Source of the DNA: Acidimicrobiales bacterium
Lineage (GTDB): Bacteria > Actinomycetota > Acidimicrobiia > Acidimicrobiales > SZUA-35
Length of the DNA stretch: 64,000 nucleotides
Assembly: GCA_028285495.1 (NCBI GenBank)
Contig: JANQPB010000022.1
Location: 127,969 to 191,968 of the forward strand
Reading direction: 5' to 3'
Shown: positions 41,286 to 50,565 of the stretch, piece after piece
Numbering within the stretch: the stretch's first letter is position 1
How the letters are laid out: each line of letters begins with the position of its first letter
Notes under the pieces: generated by a model
Seen by the model: only the letters and a program-made list of their open reading frames with translations
Told to the model about the DNA's origin: nothing
The model's database searches: none
Translations under genes and position numbers: made by a program

Positions 41286-42091
41286 CGACCGCTGAACGTC
41301 GCCTTGCCCGGACCGTTCTCCAGGAAGCTCGTGATGCCGGTCACCGCATCGTCGGTCTGGAAGGCGTTGACGAACTCGCGGGCCTCGACCTCGATGGCCT
41401 CCTCGAGCGACACGTGCAACCCGTCCATGATCGACTTCTTGGCCTGGCGGAGGCTGGCCGGGCCATCGACGTAGGCGGCGACGAGGTCGACGGCCCGGTC
41501 GAGCACCTCCTCGTCCGGGTGGACGGCCGAGACCAGACCGATCGCCAGCGCCTCGTCGGCCTTCACGTTGCGGCCCGAGTAGCAGAGCTCCTTGGCCTTG
41601 GTCACGCCGACCAGTCGGGTCAGGCGCTGGGTCCCCCCGGCACCGGGGATGATGCCGAGCAGGATCTCGGGCTGGCCGAACACGGCGGACTCACCGCAGA
41701 TCCGGAAGTCGGTGCTCATCGACAGCTCGCAGCCACCGCCGAGGGCGAAGCCGTTCACCGCGGCGACGGTGATCTGGGGAAGGTTCTCGATGGCGAAGAT
41801 GGCCCGGTTGAGATCGACCGTCATCGACGACGGGTCGCGGTGACCCTCGTTGACCGGGAAGTCGCCGATGTCGGCACCGGCGGCGAAGATCCGAGGGCCA
41901 CCCCAGACGACGACGCCCCGGACGTCGTCGCGGGTTGCCAGCTGGTCGGCGGCGGCGAGCAGTTCCTGGCCGACCTGGGGGTTCAGCGCATTGACCTTGG
42001 GGCGCTCGAGGCGCAGGACCGCCACCTTGTCGTTCGCAGAGGCATCGATGCGGACGAACTCGCCGATGGGGTCGGAGGTGCTGTCAGACAT
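41282..42091 (-). CDS. Enoyl-CoA hydratase/isomerase family protein
   Basis: 269 residues of the crotonase family. RIFAAGADIGDF is the first oxyanion/CoA loop, and VNGFALGGGCELSMSTDFRI the second, with its conserved GGGCEL and the Glu used in hydratases. PEILLGIIPGAGGTQRLTRLVG completes the signature with the second catalytic Glu (PE). It should hydrate trans-2-enoyl-CoA in fatty-acid or related acid oxidation. The ATG at 42091 is the first codon of the frame and lies near the divergent glpD gene. It overlaps hpt by four bases. Confidence 0.9.
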   Translation of the reverse strand: MSDSTSDPIGEFVRIDASANDKVAVLRLERPKVNALNPQVGQELLAAADQLATRDDVRGVVVWGGPRIFAAGADIGDFPVNEGHRDPSSMTVDLNRAIFAIENLPQITVAAVNGFALGGGCELSMSTDFRICGESAVFGQPEILLGIIPGAGGTQRLTRLVGVTKAKELCYSGRNVKADEALAIGLVSAVHPDEEVLDRAVDLVAAYVDGPASLRQAKKSIMDGLHVSLEEAIEVEAREFVNAFQTDDAVTGITSFLENGPGKATFSGR

Positions 42092-42152
42092 GGGTCACGG
42101 TATAGCTGCTCGGCCCGGCCCGGTCGATACGGTTGCCGCTACCGTTGGGTGG

Positions 42153-43802
42153 GTGGGAGCCGAGAACCAGCCCGAGACCCCGCACCAGCACCCTGGCAAC
42201 GCCCCGGGAGCGCCGGCGCCGCAGCCCGACCTGCGAACCGTCAACCTCGACGCCATGGACGGGGCCGATGTCGACGTCCTGGTCGTCGGCGGCGGCATCA
42301 ACGGCGCGGTGGCCGCCGCGGCCCTGGCCGACCGCGGCCTGTCGGTCGCCCTGGCCGAGCGGGGCGACTTCGCCGGCATGACCAGCCAGGAGTCGTCGAA
42401 CCTGGTGTGGGGCGGCTTCAAGTACCTGGAGAACTACGAGCTGCCGCTCGTATGGAAGCTGTGCCGCTCCCGCAACCAGCTGATGCGGTCGTACCCGACG
42501 AACATCACCGAGATCGGGTTCCTGGCCACGCTCGACAAGACATCACCGTTCCCACCGTGGCTGGCCACGCTCGGGTCGATCGGCTACTGGGGCATCGGTT
42601 CGTTCTTCACCCGGCGCCCCTCGTACTACCGGCCGAAGGGCATCGCCCGCCGCGAGCCGGTGGTCGACGTCGAGACGGCGGCCGGTGCCATCGAGTACGC
42701 GGATGCCTACCTGAACGACAACGACGCCCGGTTCGTGTGGTCCTTCATCCGCTCGGCCATGGACCGGGGGGCCAGGGCCGCCAACTACCTCTCGGTCGAT
42801 GCCATCACCCGAACCTCGGCCGGCTGGGAGGCGGCGGCGACCGACACGATCGACGGTCGCACGATCAACCTCACCGCCAGGTCCGTCGTCAACGCGGGCG
42901 GGCCGCTGGTCGACGGCGTGAACCGCGGGATGGACGTCTCGACCCGGCACCAGATCGTCTTCTCGAAGGGCATCCATCTGGTGGTGCCGAAGCTGACCGA
43001 CTCCGAGCGGGTGCTGGCGTTCTTCGACGACACCCAGCGCCTGTTCTACGTCATCCCGATGGCCCACCGGTCGGTCATCGGTACCACCGACACCCGCACC
43101 GAGTCACACGACGAGAAGGTCACCGACGACGACCGCTCGTTCCTGCTCGAGCAGATCAACGCCCGCCTCCGGTTGGAGAAGCCGCTCACCACCGACGACA
43201 TCATCGCCGAGCGCTGCGGCGTGCGGCCGCTCGTGGTCGAGCGGGCGGACGACAGTCACGAGGAGCAGGACTGGACGTCGCTGTCCCGCAAGCACGAGAT
43301 CGAGGTCGACCGGGCCCGCAAGGTCGTGTCGATCTTCGGCGGCAAGCTGACCGACTGCCTGAACGTCGGCGACGAGGTGGTCGAAGCCGTAAGGCAACTC
43401 GGCCTCAAGCCGGGCCGAGGGACCGACCACTGGTACGGCGAGCCGTCGCAGGCCGAGCGCGAGCGCTACCTCCTCCGGGCCGCCACCCTCGGGCTCGACC
43501 GGGCCCCCGAGGTCGAGCGGGGCGACAGCATCGCCCTCGTGCTCTGGCGCCGGCACGGGCTGGCGGCCAACGACGTGCTCGACGCCGTCGCCCAGGACCC
43601 GGCGGCGGCCCAGCCGGTGCTGGCCGAGTCCGACGTGCTCCGGGGCGAGCTCGAGCTGTTCAGGCGGCGGGAGATGATCGTCACCATCGACGACTTCCTC
43701 CGCCGCCGGACCAAGCTCTCGCTGATCCACCGCTCCGAGACCCTCGCCGCCGACCCGGGCATGGTCGAGCTCTGCGAGGCGCTCGGCGTCGAGGCGCCGT
43801 AG
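42153..43802 (+). CDS. glpD: Glycerol-3-phosphate dehydrogenase/oxidase
   Basis: About 549 residues. VDVLVVGGGINGAVAAAALADRG is the FAD-binding motif, followed by LAERGDFAGMTSQESSNLVWGGFKYLENYELPLV, the GlpD-specific block; GTTDTRTESHDEKVTDDD and SIFGGKLTDCLN are further landmarks. It oxidises sn-glycerol-3-phosphate to dihydroxyacetone phosphate at the membrane, feeding electrons to the quinone pool. A GTG at 42153 is chosen, giving ~34 poorly conserved residues before the Rossmann motif; an ATG at 42255 is an alternative. No glpK or glpF is nearby. Confidence 0.88.
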   Translation: MGAENQPETPHQHPGNAPGAPAPQPDLRTVNLDAMDGADVDVLVVGGGINGAVAAAALADRGLSVALAERGDFAGMTSQESSNLVWGGFKYLENYELPLVWKLCRSRNQLMRSYPTNITEIGFLATLDKTSPFPPWLATLGSIGYWGIGSFFTRRPSYYRPKGIARREPVVDVETAAGAIEYADAYLNDNDARFVWSFIRSAMDRGARAANYLSVDAITRTSAGWEAAATDTIDGRTINLTARSVVNAGGPLVDGVNRGMDVSTRHQIVFSKGIHLVVPKLTDSERVLAFFDDTQRLFYVIPMAHRSVIGTTDTRTESHDEKVTDDDRSFLLEQINARLRLEKPLTTDDIIAERCGVRPLVVERADDSHEEQDWTSLSRKHEIEVDRARKVVSIFGGKLTDCLNVGDEVVEAVRQLGLKPGRGTDHWYGEPSQAERERYLLRAATLGLDRAPEVERGDSIALVLWRRHGLAANDVLDAVAQDPAAAQPVLAESDVLRGELELFRRREMIVTIDDFLRRRTKLSLIHRSETLAADPGMVELCEALGVEAP

Positions 43803-44000
43803 CTCCACACGGCCCACCCGGGCCAGCGGTCCGACAGCCGACGGCGAGCCGGTGGCCTGGAGCCGATCGCGCCCATCGCCGTCGCCATCGGTGTATCTGG
43901 TCGACCCGCTTCGACGTCCTGCCAGACAGAGCGGCAGCGCGCCGCTCCGGGCCGCCAACGACGGACGGCCCTGGAGGGAACACCAGGAGCAGAGAAGCCC

Positions 44001-45023
44001 ATGTCAGACGACGACATCATCCAGGCTGCGGTGGCAGCCGAGGTCCCCGAGGACCTGACCAGAGTTGCGACCCAGCAGGCCAGGAGCCAGGACGAGTTGC
44101 TCGCCCTCGACAACGTGGTCGGTGTCGGGGTCGGTCGCAAGATCACCGACGGCGAGGAGACCGACACCAACGCACTCGTGGTGCTGGTCACCCACAAGAT
44201 GCCCGAGGACGCCCTCGGCGACCAGGCCGTCCGGGGATCGATCAACCGGGTCCCGACCGACGTCATCGAGGTCGGCAACATCTTCGCCGGCGGCCAGACG
44301 GTCGCCCCCGAGCCGGTCACCCAGGACTCGGTCGACGTCGAGACCCTGCGCAGCCGGGTCCGTCCGGTCCGCCCGGGCTACTCGGTCGGCCACCCGCTGG
44401 TCACGGCCGGGACCATCGGCGCCGGGGCCTACGACCTCAGCCCGATGCCGGGCAAGCCGAGCAGGTACTACATCCTCAGCAACAACCATGTCATCGCCAA
44501 CTCGAACGACGCGGCGCCAGGCGACCCGATCATCCAGCCCGGCCGGGTCGACGGTGGCACGGTGCCCCGTGACGTGATCGGCCGGCTCGACCGGTTCGTA
44601 CCGATCCGCTTCATCGAGCCGGGCGAGGAGCCGCCGTGCAACTACGTCGACGCCGCCGTGGCCGAGGTCCCGTTCCACGTCATCGACCGTGACATCTACT
44701 GGAACGGCTACCCGTCGAGCCTGTACAAGGCGGCCGAGCCGGGGATGCTGGTCAAGAAGACCGGTCGGACCACCGACTTCACCACCGGGCGCGTCCAGGC
44801 CATCAACACGACGGTGAACGTGAACTACGGCGGTGGGCGGGTCGCCCGCTTCTGCCGCCAGATCGTCACCAGCGACATGTCGGCCGGCGGTGACTCGGGC
44901 AGTCTGGTCCTCGACGTCGAGAACAACCCGGTCGGGCTGTTGTTCGCCGGGTCGTCGACCGTGACCATCCTGAACCCCATCGCCTGGGTCCAGGGTCTGC
45001 TCCGAGTCCGGGTCTGGCCCTGA
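44001..45023 (+). CDS. Trypsin-like serine protease, NAL1-like, with N-terminal assembly domain
   Basis: 340 residues. Residues ~38-95 form a small alpha/beta N-domain (VVGVGVGRKITDGEETDTNALVVLVTHK, then INRVPTDVIEVGNIF). The trypsin-like fold follows with ILSNNHVIANSN (His), CNYVDAAVAEVPF (Asp) and SAGGDSGSLVLD (Ser), so the triad is complete. There is no signal peptide, consistent with an intracellular protease of the NAL1-like type. The ATG at 44001 follows AGGAGCAGAG. An 88-residue protein 0.7 kb away (45734-46000) resembles the N-domain alone. Confidence 0.8.
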   Translation: MSDDDIIQAAVAAEVPEDLTRVATQQARSQDELLALDNVVGVGVGRKITDGEETDTNALVVLVTHKMPEDALGDQAVRGSINRVPTDVIEVGNIFAGGQTVAPEPVTQDSVDVETLRSRVRPVRPGYSVGHPLVTAGTIGAGAYDLSPMPGKPSRYYILSNNHVIANSNDAAPGDPIIQPGRVDGGTVPRDVIGRLDRFVPIRFIEPGEEPPCNYVDAAVAEVPFHVIDRDIYWNGYPSSLYKAAEPGMLVKKTGRTTDFTTGRVQAINTTVNVNYGGGRVARFCRQIVTSDMSAGGDSGSLVLDVENNPVGLLFAGSSTVTILNPIAWVQGLLRVRVWP

Positions 45024-45038
45024 GCATCGGGAGGGCAA

Positions 45039-45074
45039 ACGGCCGCCGGCCGGGAACTCCCGGTCGGCGGCCGT
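45039..45074 (+). terminator. Strong 16-bp hairpin after the protease gene
   Basis: ACGGCCGCCGGCCGGG and its complement (one G-T pair) enclose a four-base loop AACT, 16 bases after the protease stop and 12 bases before the next start. No T-tract, but the stem is exceptionally stable. Confidence 0.7.
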
Positions 45075-45086
45075 CGTCTCAGGACC

Positions 45087-45686
45087 ATGCGCTCCTTCAT
45101 CCGGCGGCGGCGTCCGCTCACCTTCCTCCTCGTCGTGCTGACCCTGATCGGCGCCGGCTGTGGCGACGACGGCGCCGAGACCACGACCGACGACCCGACC
45201 GAGACCACGGGCGGCGACGACACCTCGACATCGAGCTCGGCATCGACCTCGGCATCGACCTCGACCGGGGGCACCGACGGTTCGTCCTCGGCGACCACGA
45301 CCGACCGGACCTCGACCACCGGCGCCGGGGACGGCGGGACGACGTCGACCGAGCGCAGCTCGACGACCGGCACCCCGTCGACGGCGGGAGGCAAGCCGGG
45401 CGACCCCACGCTGGTCGACGTGCGGGCCGTGCCCATCGTGCGGCTCGAGAGCCAGGGCCAGACGACGCTCGAACTGACCGTCGAGGGGAGCCCCGATCCC
45501 TGCTTCGTCATCGACCGGGTCGAGCGGACCGAGTCGGACGACGAGGTCGAGCTGACCGTCCACGCCGGCTCCGAGCCGGGGGCGATCTGCATCCAGGTCA
45601 TCGAGGAGCACCGGGTGGTCGTCGAGCTCGACGCACCGCTCGGGAGCCGGACGATCATCGACGGGGCGACCGGTCAGCGGCGCTGA
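45087..45686 (+). CDS. Small lipoprotein with Ser/Thr-rich linker; unknown function
   Basis: 199 residues. The signal peptide RRRRPLTFLLVVLTLIGAGC puts the lipid Cys at about residue 25. A ~75-residue Ser/Thr/Gly spacer follows, probably crossing the wall, and then a small beta-rich domain with two Cys residues (SPDPCFVIDRVERTES; GAICIQVIEEHRVVVELDAP) that could form a disulfide. The domain is not recognised. It is expressed on the same strand as the protease but is separated from it by a strong hairpin. Confidence 0.72.
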   Translation: MRSFIRRRRPLTFLLVVLTLIGAGCGDDGAETTTDDPTETTGGDDTSTSSSASTSASTSTGGTDGSSSATTTDRTSTTGAGDGGTTSTERSSTTGTPSTAGGKPGDPTLVDVRAVPIVRLESQGQTTLELTVEGSPDPCFVIDRVERTESDDEVELTVHAGSEPGAICIQVIEEHRVVVELDAPLGSRTIIDGATGQRR

Positions 45687-45733
45687 CGCTCACACGCGGA
45701 GGTCCGACTCGCAGCCGTGCGGCCGCTGGCGAC

Positions 45734-46000
45734 TCAGTCCTCGGCGGCCTCGACCCGGAACGGATCGGTGCCGCTCAGCACGACCGGATGGTCGCCGACC
45801 GAGCTCGGGATGCGGCGACGGGTGTCGGCATCGAGCGTGGACACGAAGACGACGACGCACGGCTCGCCATCGTCGGTTCGGCCCTCGCCGACGCCCTCGA
45901 TGCCGTCACCGATCCAGCTCGACGCCTCGGCGACGGCGCGCTCGATCGACGACGGCTCGGCGTCGAGGTCTGCCAGCAACTCGTCCTCGGGATCGCCCAT
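45734..46000 (-). CDS. 88-residue protein resembling the N-domain of the adjacent serine protease
   Basis: A helix rich in Asp/Glu (DELLADLDAEPSSIERAVAEASSWIGD) precedes GVGEGRTDDGEPCVVVFVSTL...RRRIPSSVGDHPVVLSGTDPF. This pattern (GVGxGR, DGE, a VVxxV strand, then IP or VP and a final V-V strand) parallels residues ~40-95 of the protease at 44001-45023. It has no protease domain and no signal peptide. It could be a free partner or inhibitor of that protease. Its function is otherwise unknown, and the similarity is my own reading of two short sequences. Confidence 0.68.
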   Translation of the reverse strand: MGDPEDELLADLDAEPSSIERAVAEASSWIGDGIEGVGEGRTDDGEPCVVVFVSTLDADTRRRIPSSVGDHPVVLSGTDPFRVEAAED

Positions 46001-46090
46001 GCGACCAGCATAGCCGTGGGCCCCGGGTGGGCTCTCGGAGCTCGGACCGGCGCCGAGCCCCGGGACGGGTCGATCGGGCGACCGGGGCGC

Positions 46091-46534
46091 TCAGCCGACG
46101 CCGACGGGGGTCCTGGACCGGGTCGGGGCTCCGGCGGGCGCCAGGACGACCGGCACCGGCGACTGGCTCAGCTGGAGTTGCAGGGCCGGGTAGGTGACCG
46201 AGGACGCATCGATGATGACGGCGGTGGCGTCGGCCAGGGCCGGGTGCTCCAGCGGGAGGCGGGCGCCGTCGGCGATCGGCAGCACCGCCGCGCCGGGGTC
46301 GATCATCTGGCGGTAGCGCTCGGTCAGCCGCTCGAGGGCGATCTCCTGGGCGGTGCCGAAGTCGAGCTCCTCCGAGGCGGCGAAGCGGTCGATGTCGGCC
46401 CGGAAGGCGGGCGAGAGGCGCAGCAGGACGGTGGCTCGTCCACCGGCGACGACGGTCTTGCGGGCCAGCTCGGCCACCTCGTCACGACCGGCGACCGGCT
46501 CGATCACCGCAACGACATGATCCAGCAGCGACAT
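46091..46534 (-). CDS. Conserved hypothetical protein, possibly universal-stress-like
   Basis: 147 residues not firmly recognised. It starts MSLLDHVVAVIEPVAGRDEVAELARKTVVAGGRATVLLRLS, with a strand-helix pattern like UspA-type proteins. It ends ATAVIIDASSVTYPALQLQLSQSPVPVVLAP, which resembles the closing strand of that fold (where PVPVVL is typical). The usual ATP-binding GxxGxxxxxGS loop is not evident. A TAAAAT element about 90 bases upstream of its start could be its promoter. It lies between the unknown 88-residue gene and ilvC on the same strand. Confidence 0.65.
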   Translation of the reverse strand: MSLLDHVVAVIEPVAGRDEVAELARKTVVAGGRATVLLRLSPAFRADIDRFAASEELDFGTAQEIALERLTERYRQMIDPGAAVLPIADGARLPLEHPALADATAVIIDASSVTYPALQLQLSQSPVPVVLAPAGAPTRSRTPVGVG

Positions 46535-46623
46535 GACGTGCTCCTTGCACGGAACGAGGGCGGTTCCGACTCACTCGGGTGGGGGGGGTTTGGCGCGGCC
46601 GGCCCTCTGGCGGCCACATCGTC

Positions 46624-46629
46624 ATTTTA
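46624..46629 (-). promoter_or_regulatory. Possible -10 element upstream of the 46.5 kb gene
   Basis: On the minus strand TTCTAAAATG gives a TAAAAT hexamer in an AT-rich pocket of otherwise GC-rich sequence. I cannot find a convincing -35 at 16-18 bases. Confidence 0.3.
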
Positions 46630-46756
46630 GAACGTGAAGCTCGCTGACATGCCTCGATGAGATGCACGTCACGTCGAGACGGTGGTCACGGCAGCCGAGC
46701 CGGTCCGGACGCCGGTGGACGCCGGGACGTGGTTCGGGCGGCTGCGCTCGACCTTG

Positions 46757-46794
46757 CGCCGCCGGCCCCGGGTCGAGAACCCGGGCCGGCGGCG
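46757..46794. terminator. Long GC hairpin after ilvC
   Basis: CGCCGCCGGCCCCGGGT and ACCCGGGCCGGCGGCG form a 16-bp stem with one bulged base and a five-base loop, 29 bases downstream of the ilvC stop. It is the likely end of the ilvBNC transcript, though without a T-tract. Confidence 0.65.
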
Positions 46795-46822
46795 ACGAGC
46801 GCCGTTCGACGGCGGCGAGGGG

Positions 46823-48466
<1,644 letters not shown>

Positions 48467-48467
<1 letters not shown>

Positions 48468-50242
48468 CACTGCGCTCCTTCTGGCGAGTCGGCCCGTTGA
48501 CTGGGGTCGACGAGGATGTCGTCGTTCGAGCCGCCGGCCGGGACCATCGGGTAGACCTTCTCCTCGGACAGGCAGCGGAACTCGACGACGACCGGCCGGT
48601 CGTTGATCTGGTTGGCCTTGGCGATCGTGACGTCGACCTCGTCCGGCTCCTCGACCCGGAAGCCGACACACCCCATCGACTCGGCCCACTTCACGTAGTC
48701 GGGCAGGTCGTAGCCGAGGTGGACCTCGGAGTAGCGCTCGTCGTAGAACAGCTCCTGCCACTGGCGGACCATGCCGAGGTAGGCGTTGTTGAGCAGCGCC
48801 ACCTTGATCGGGATCCGCTCGATGGCGGCGGTGATCAGCTCCTGGCCCGTCATCTGGAAGCAGCCGTCGCCGTCGACCGCCCAGACCATGCGGTCGGGGA
48901 AGGCGGCCTTCGCTCCGATGGCGGCCGGGATCGAGAAGCCCATCGTGCCGAGGCCGCCGGAGTTGATCCAGGTGTAGGGGTGGTCGAAGTTCCAGTACTG
49001 GCTGGCCCACATCTGGTGCTGGCCGACGCCGGAGGCGACGATCGTGTCGGCCGGGCAGGCGTCGCGCAGCCGCTCGAGCACGTACTGGGGCTTGAGGTAC
49101 TCGCCGGGCTGCGAGGGCTGGTAGGTCAGCGGGTAGGTCTCCTGCCAGCCCGACAGCTGCTGGCGCCACGGGGTGTGGTCGGCGAAGGCCGACGGGCCGC
49201 CGGCCGCCTCGAGCTCGGCCACCATCGCCTCCATGACGACCCGGCAGTCGCCGACGATCGCCACGTCGGGCCGCCTGACCTTGCCGTGCTCGGCCGGGTC
49301 GACGTCGACGTGGATGATCTTGGCATCGGGGGCGAAGGCGCCGACCTTGCCGGTGACCCGGTCGTCGAACCGGCTGCCCATGGCGATCAGCAGGTCGCTC
49401 TGCTGCATGGCGGTGACCGCCGTGTAGTTGCCGTGCATGCCGGGCATGCCCAGGCAGAGCTCGTGGCTGTCGGGGAACGCGCCCCTGGCCATGAGGGTGG
49501 TGACGACCGGGAGGTCGCCCAGCTCGGCCAGCCGGAGGAGGGCCTCGGCGCCGCGGGACTTGAGCACGCCGCCGCCGACGTACAGCACGGGCCGCTCGGC
49601 CGCCCGCATCAGCTCGACGGCCCGATCGACCGCAACCGCATCGACCCCGGTCTCGGGGGCGTAGCCCGGCAGGTTCACCTCGGTCGGGTAGACGAAGTCG
49701 AAGTAGGCGGCCGGGTTGTTGGCGTCGACGATGTCCTTGGGGATGTCGACCAGCACCGGGCCGGGGCGGCCGGTGGTGGCGATGTGGAACGCCTCCTTGA
49801 TCGCCATCGGGATGTCCTCGGCCCGGGTCACCAGCATGTTGTGCTTGGTGATCGAGCGGGTGATGCCGGTGGTGTCGCACTCCTGGAAGGCATCGGTGCC
49901 GATGGCGGCGAGCGCGACCTGGCCCGTGATGCAGACCATGGGCACGGAATCGAGGTAGGCGTCGGCCAGTGGGGTGACGACGTTGGTGGCCGCCGGGCCG
50001 CTGGTGACCATGCACACGCCCGGCTTGCCCGTCGCATGGGCGTAGCCCTCGGCGGCGTGGCCGGCCCCCTGCTCGTGGCGGACCAGCACGTGGCGCAGCT
50101 TGGCGTCGATGATCGGGTCGTACACCGGGAGGATGGCGCCGCCGGGGTAGCCGAACACCACCTCGACCCCTTCCATCTCGAGGCTCTTGATCAGGGCCTG
50201 GGCCCCGTTCAGTCGTATCGGTGAGGCGTTGGTCTCCGACAT
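48467..50242 (-). CDS. ilvB: Acetolactate synthase large subunit
   Basis: 591 residues, a ThDP enzyme. VVFGYPGGAILPVYD and RHEQGAGHAAEGYAHATGKPG hold the activating Glu; GDGCFQMTGQELITAAIERIPIKVALLNNAYLGMVRQWQ is the ThDP/Mg site (GDG...NN). It condenses two pyruvates, or pyruvate plus 2-oxobutyrate, into acetolactate or acetohydroxybutyrate. The ATG at 50242 gives the usual MSETN...LNGAQALIKSLEMEGV. It follows a leader peptide and terminator-like attenuator. Confidence 0.95.
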
Positions 50243-50311
50243 GGCGTGGTCTCTCTGGTTCGTCGCGGGGTTGGATCGGGGTTCGGGTCGGTCAGGGCGG
50301 TCAGGGCGGTC

Positions 50312-50343
50312 AAAAAACACGAAAGCCCCCCGGTCCGGGAGGC
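50312..50343 (-). terminator. Attenuator (Rho-independent terminator) in the ilvB leader
   Basis: On the minus strand GCCTCCC-GGACC-GGGGGGC forms a 7-bp stem with one G-T pair, then TTTCGTGTTTTTT. It is one of the few T-tract terminators in this window and lies between the leader peptide and ilvB. A second hairpin (8-bp arms at 50346-50353 and 50370-50377) sits just upstream and begins inside the leader stop codon. Confidence 0.82.
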
Positions 50344-50376
50344 TCGCGCACGCAGCATCATCGATGACGGCGTGCG

Positions 50377-50475
50377 CTAGGGAAGTACGAGAATCCCGAG
50401 CAGCGCGGAGCCGACGGCGGGGCGGACCGTGGTCCGGTGCTCGTTCGACGGCGCGCTGCGGGACATCGGCTTCAT
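50377..50475 (-). CDS. Leader peptide of the ilvBNC operon
   Basis: A 32-codon ORF (ATG at 50475 or, in frame, 50466) ends ...GSALLGILVLP then TAG. Six of the last eight residues are Leu, Ile or Val, precisely the end products controlled by the operon. It lies 34 bases upstream of the attenuator stem. The arrangement (leader peptide, hairpin, T-tract terminator, ilvB) is classical ribosome-mediated attenuation: stalling at these codons when charged tRNA is scarce should prevent termination. Confidence 0.85.
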   Translation of the reverse strand: MKPMSRSAPSNEHRTTVRPAVGSALLGILVLP

Positions 50476-50565
50476 TCAACCAGCTCCGTCCGCCGGGGGC
50501 AACGCCCTTTGTGCACGAGTTCGTCGCTGCCGACTACCGATGCATGGCCATGCTGGGCGATGATG

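Noticed and set aside
50281..50311. Short CAGGGCGGT direct repeats between attenuator and ilvB
   Set aside because: Two or three short copies in GC-rich leader sequence with no further structure; probably chance.
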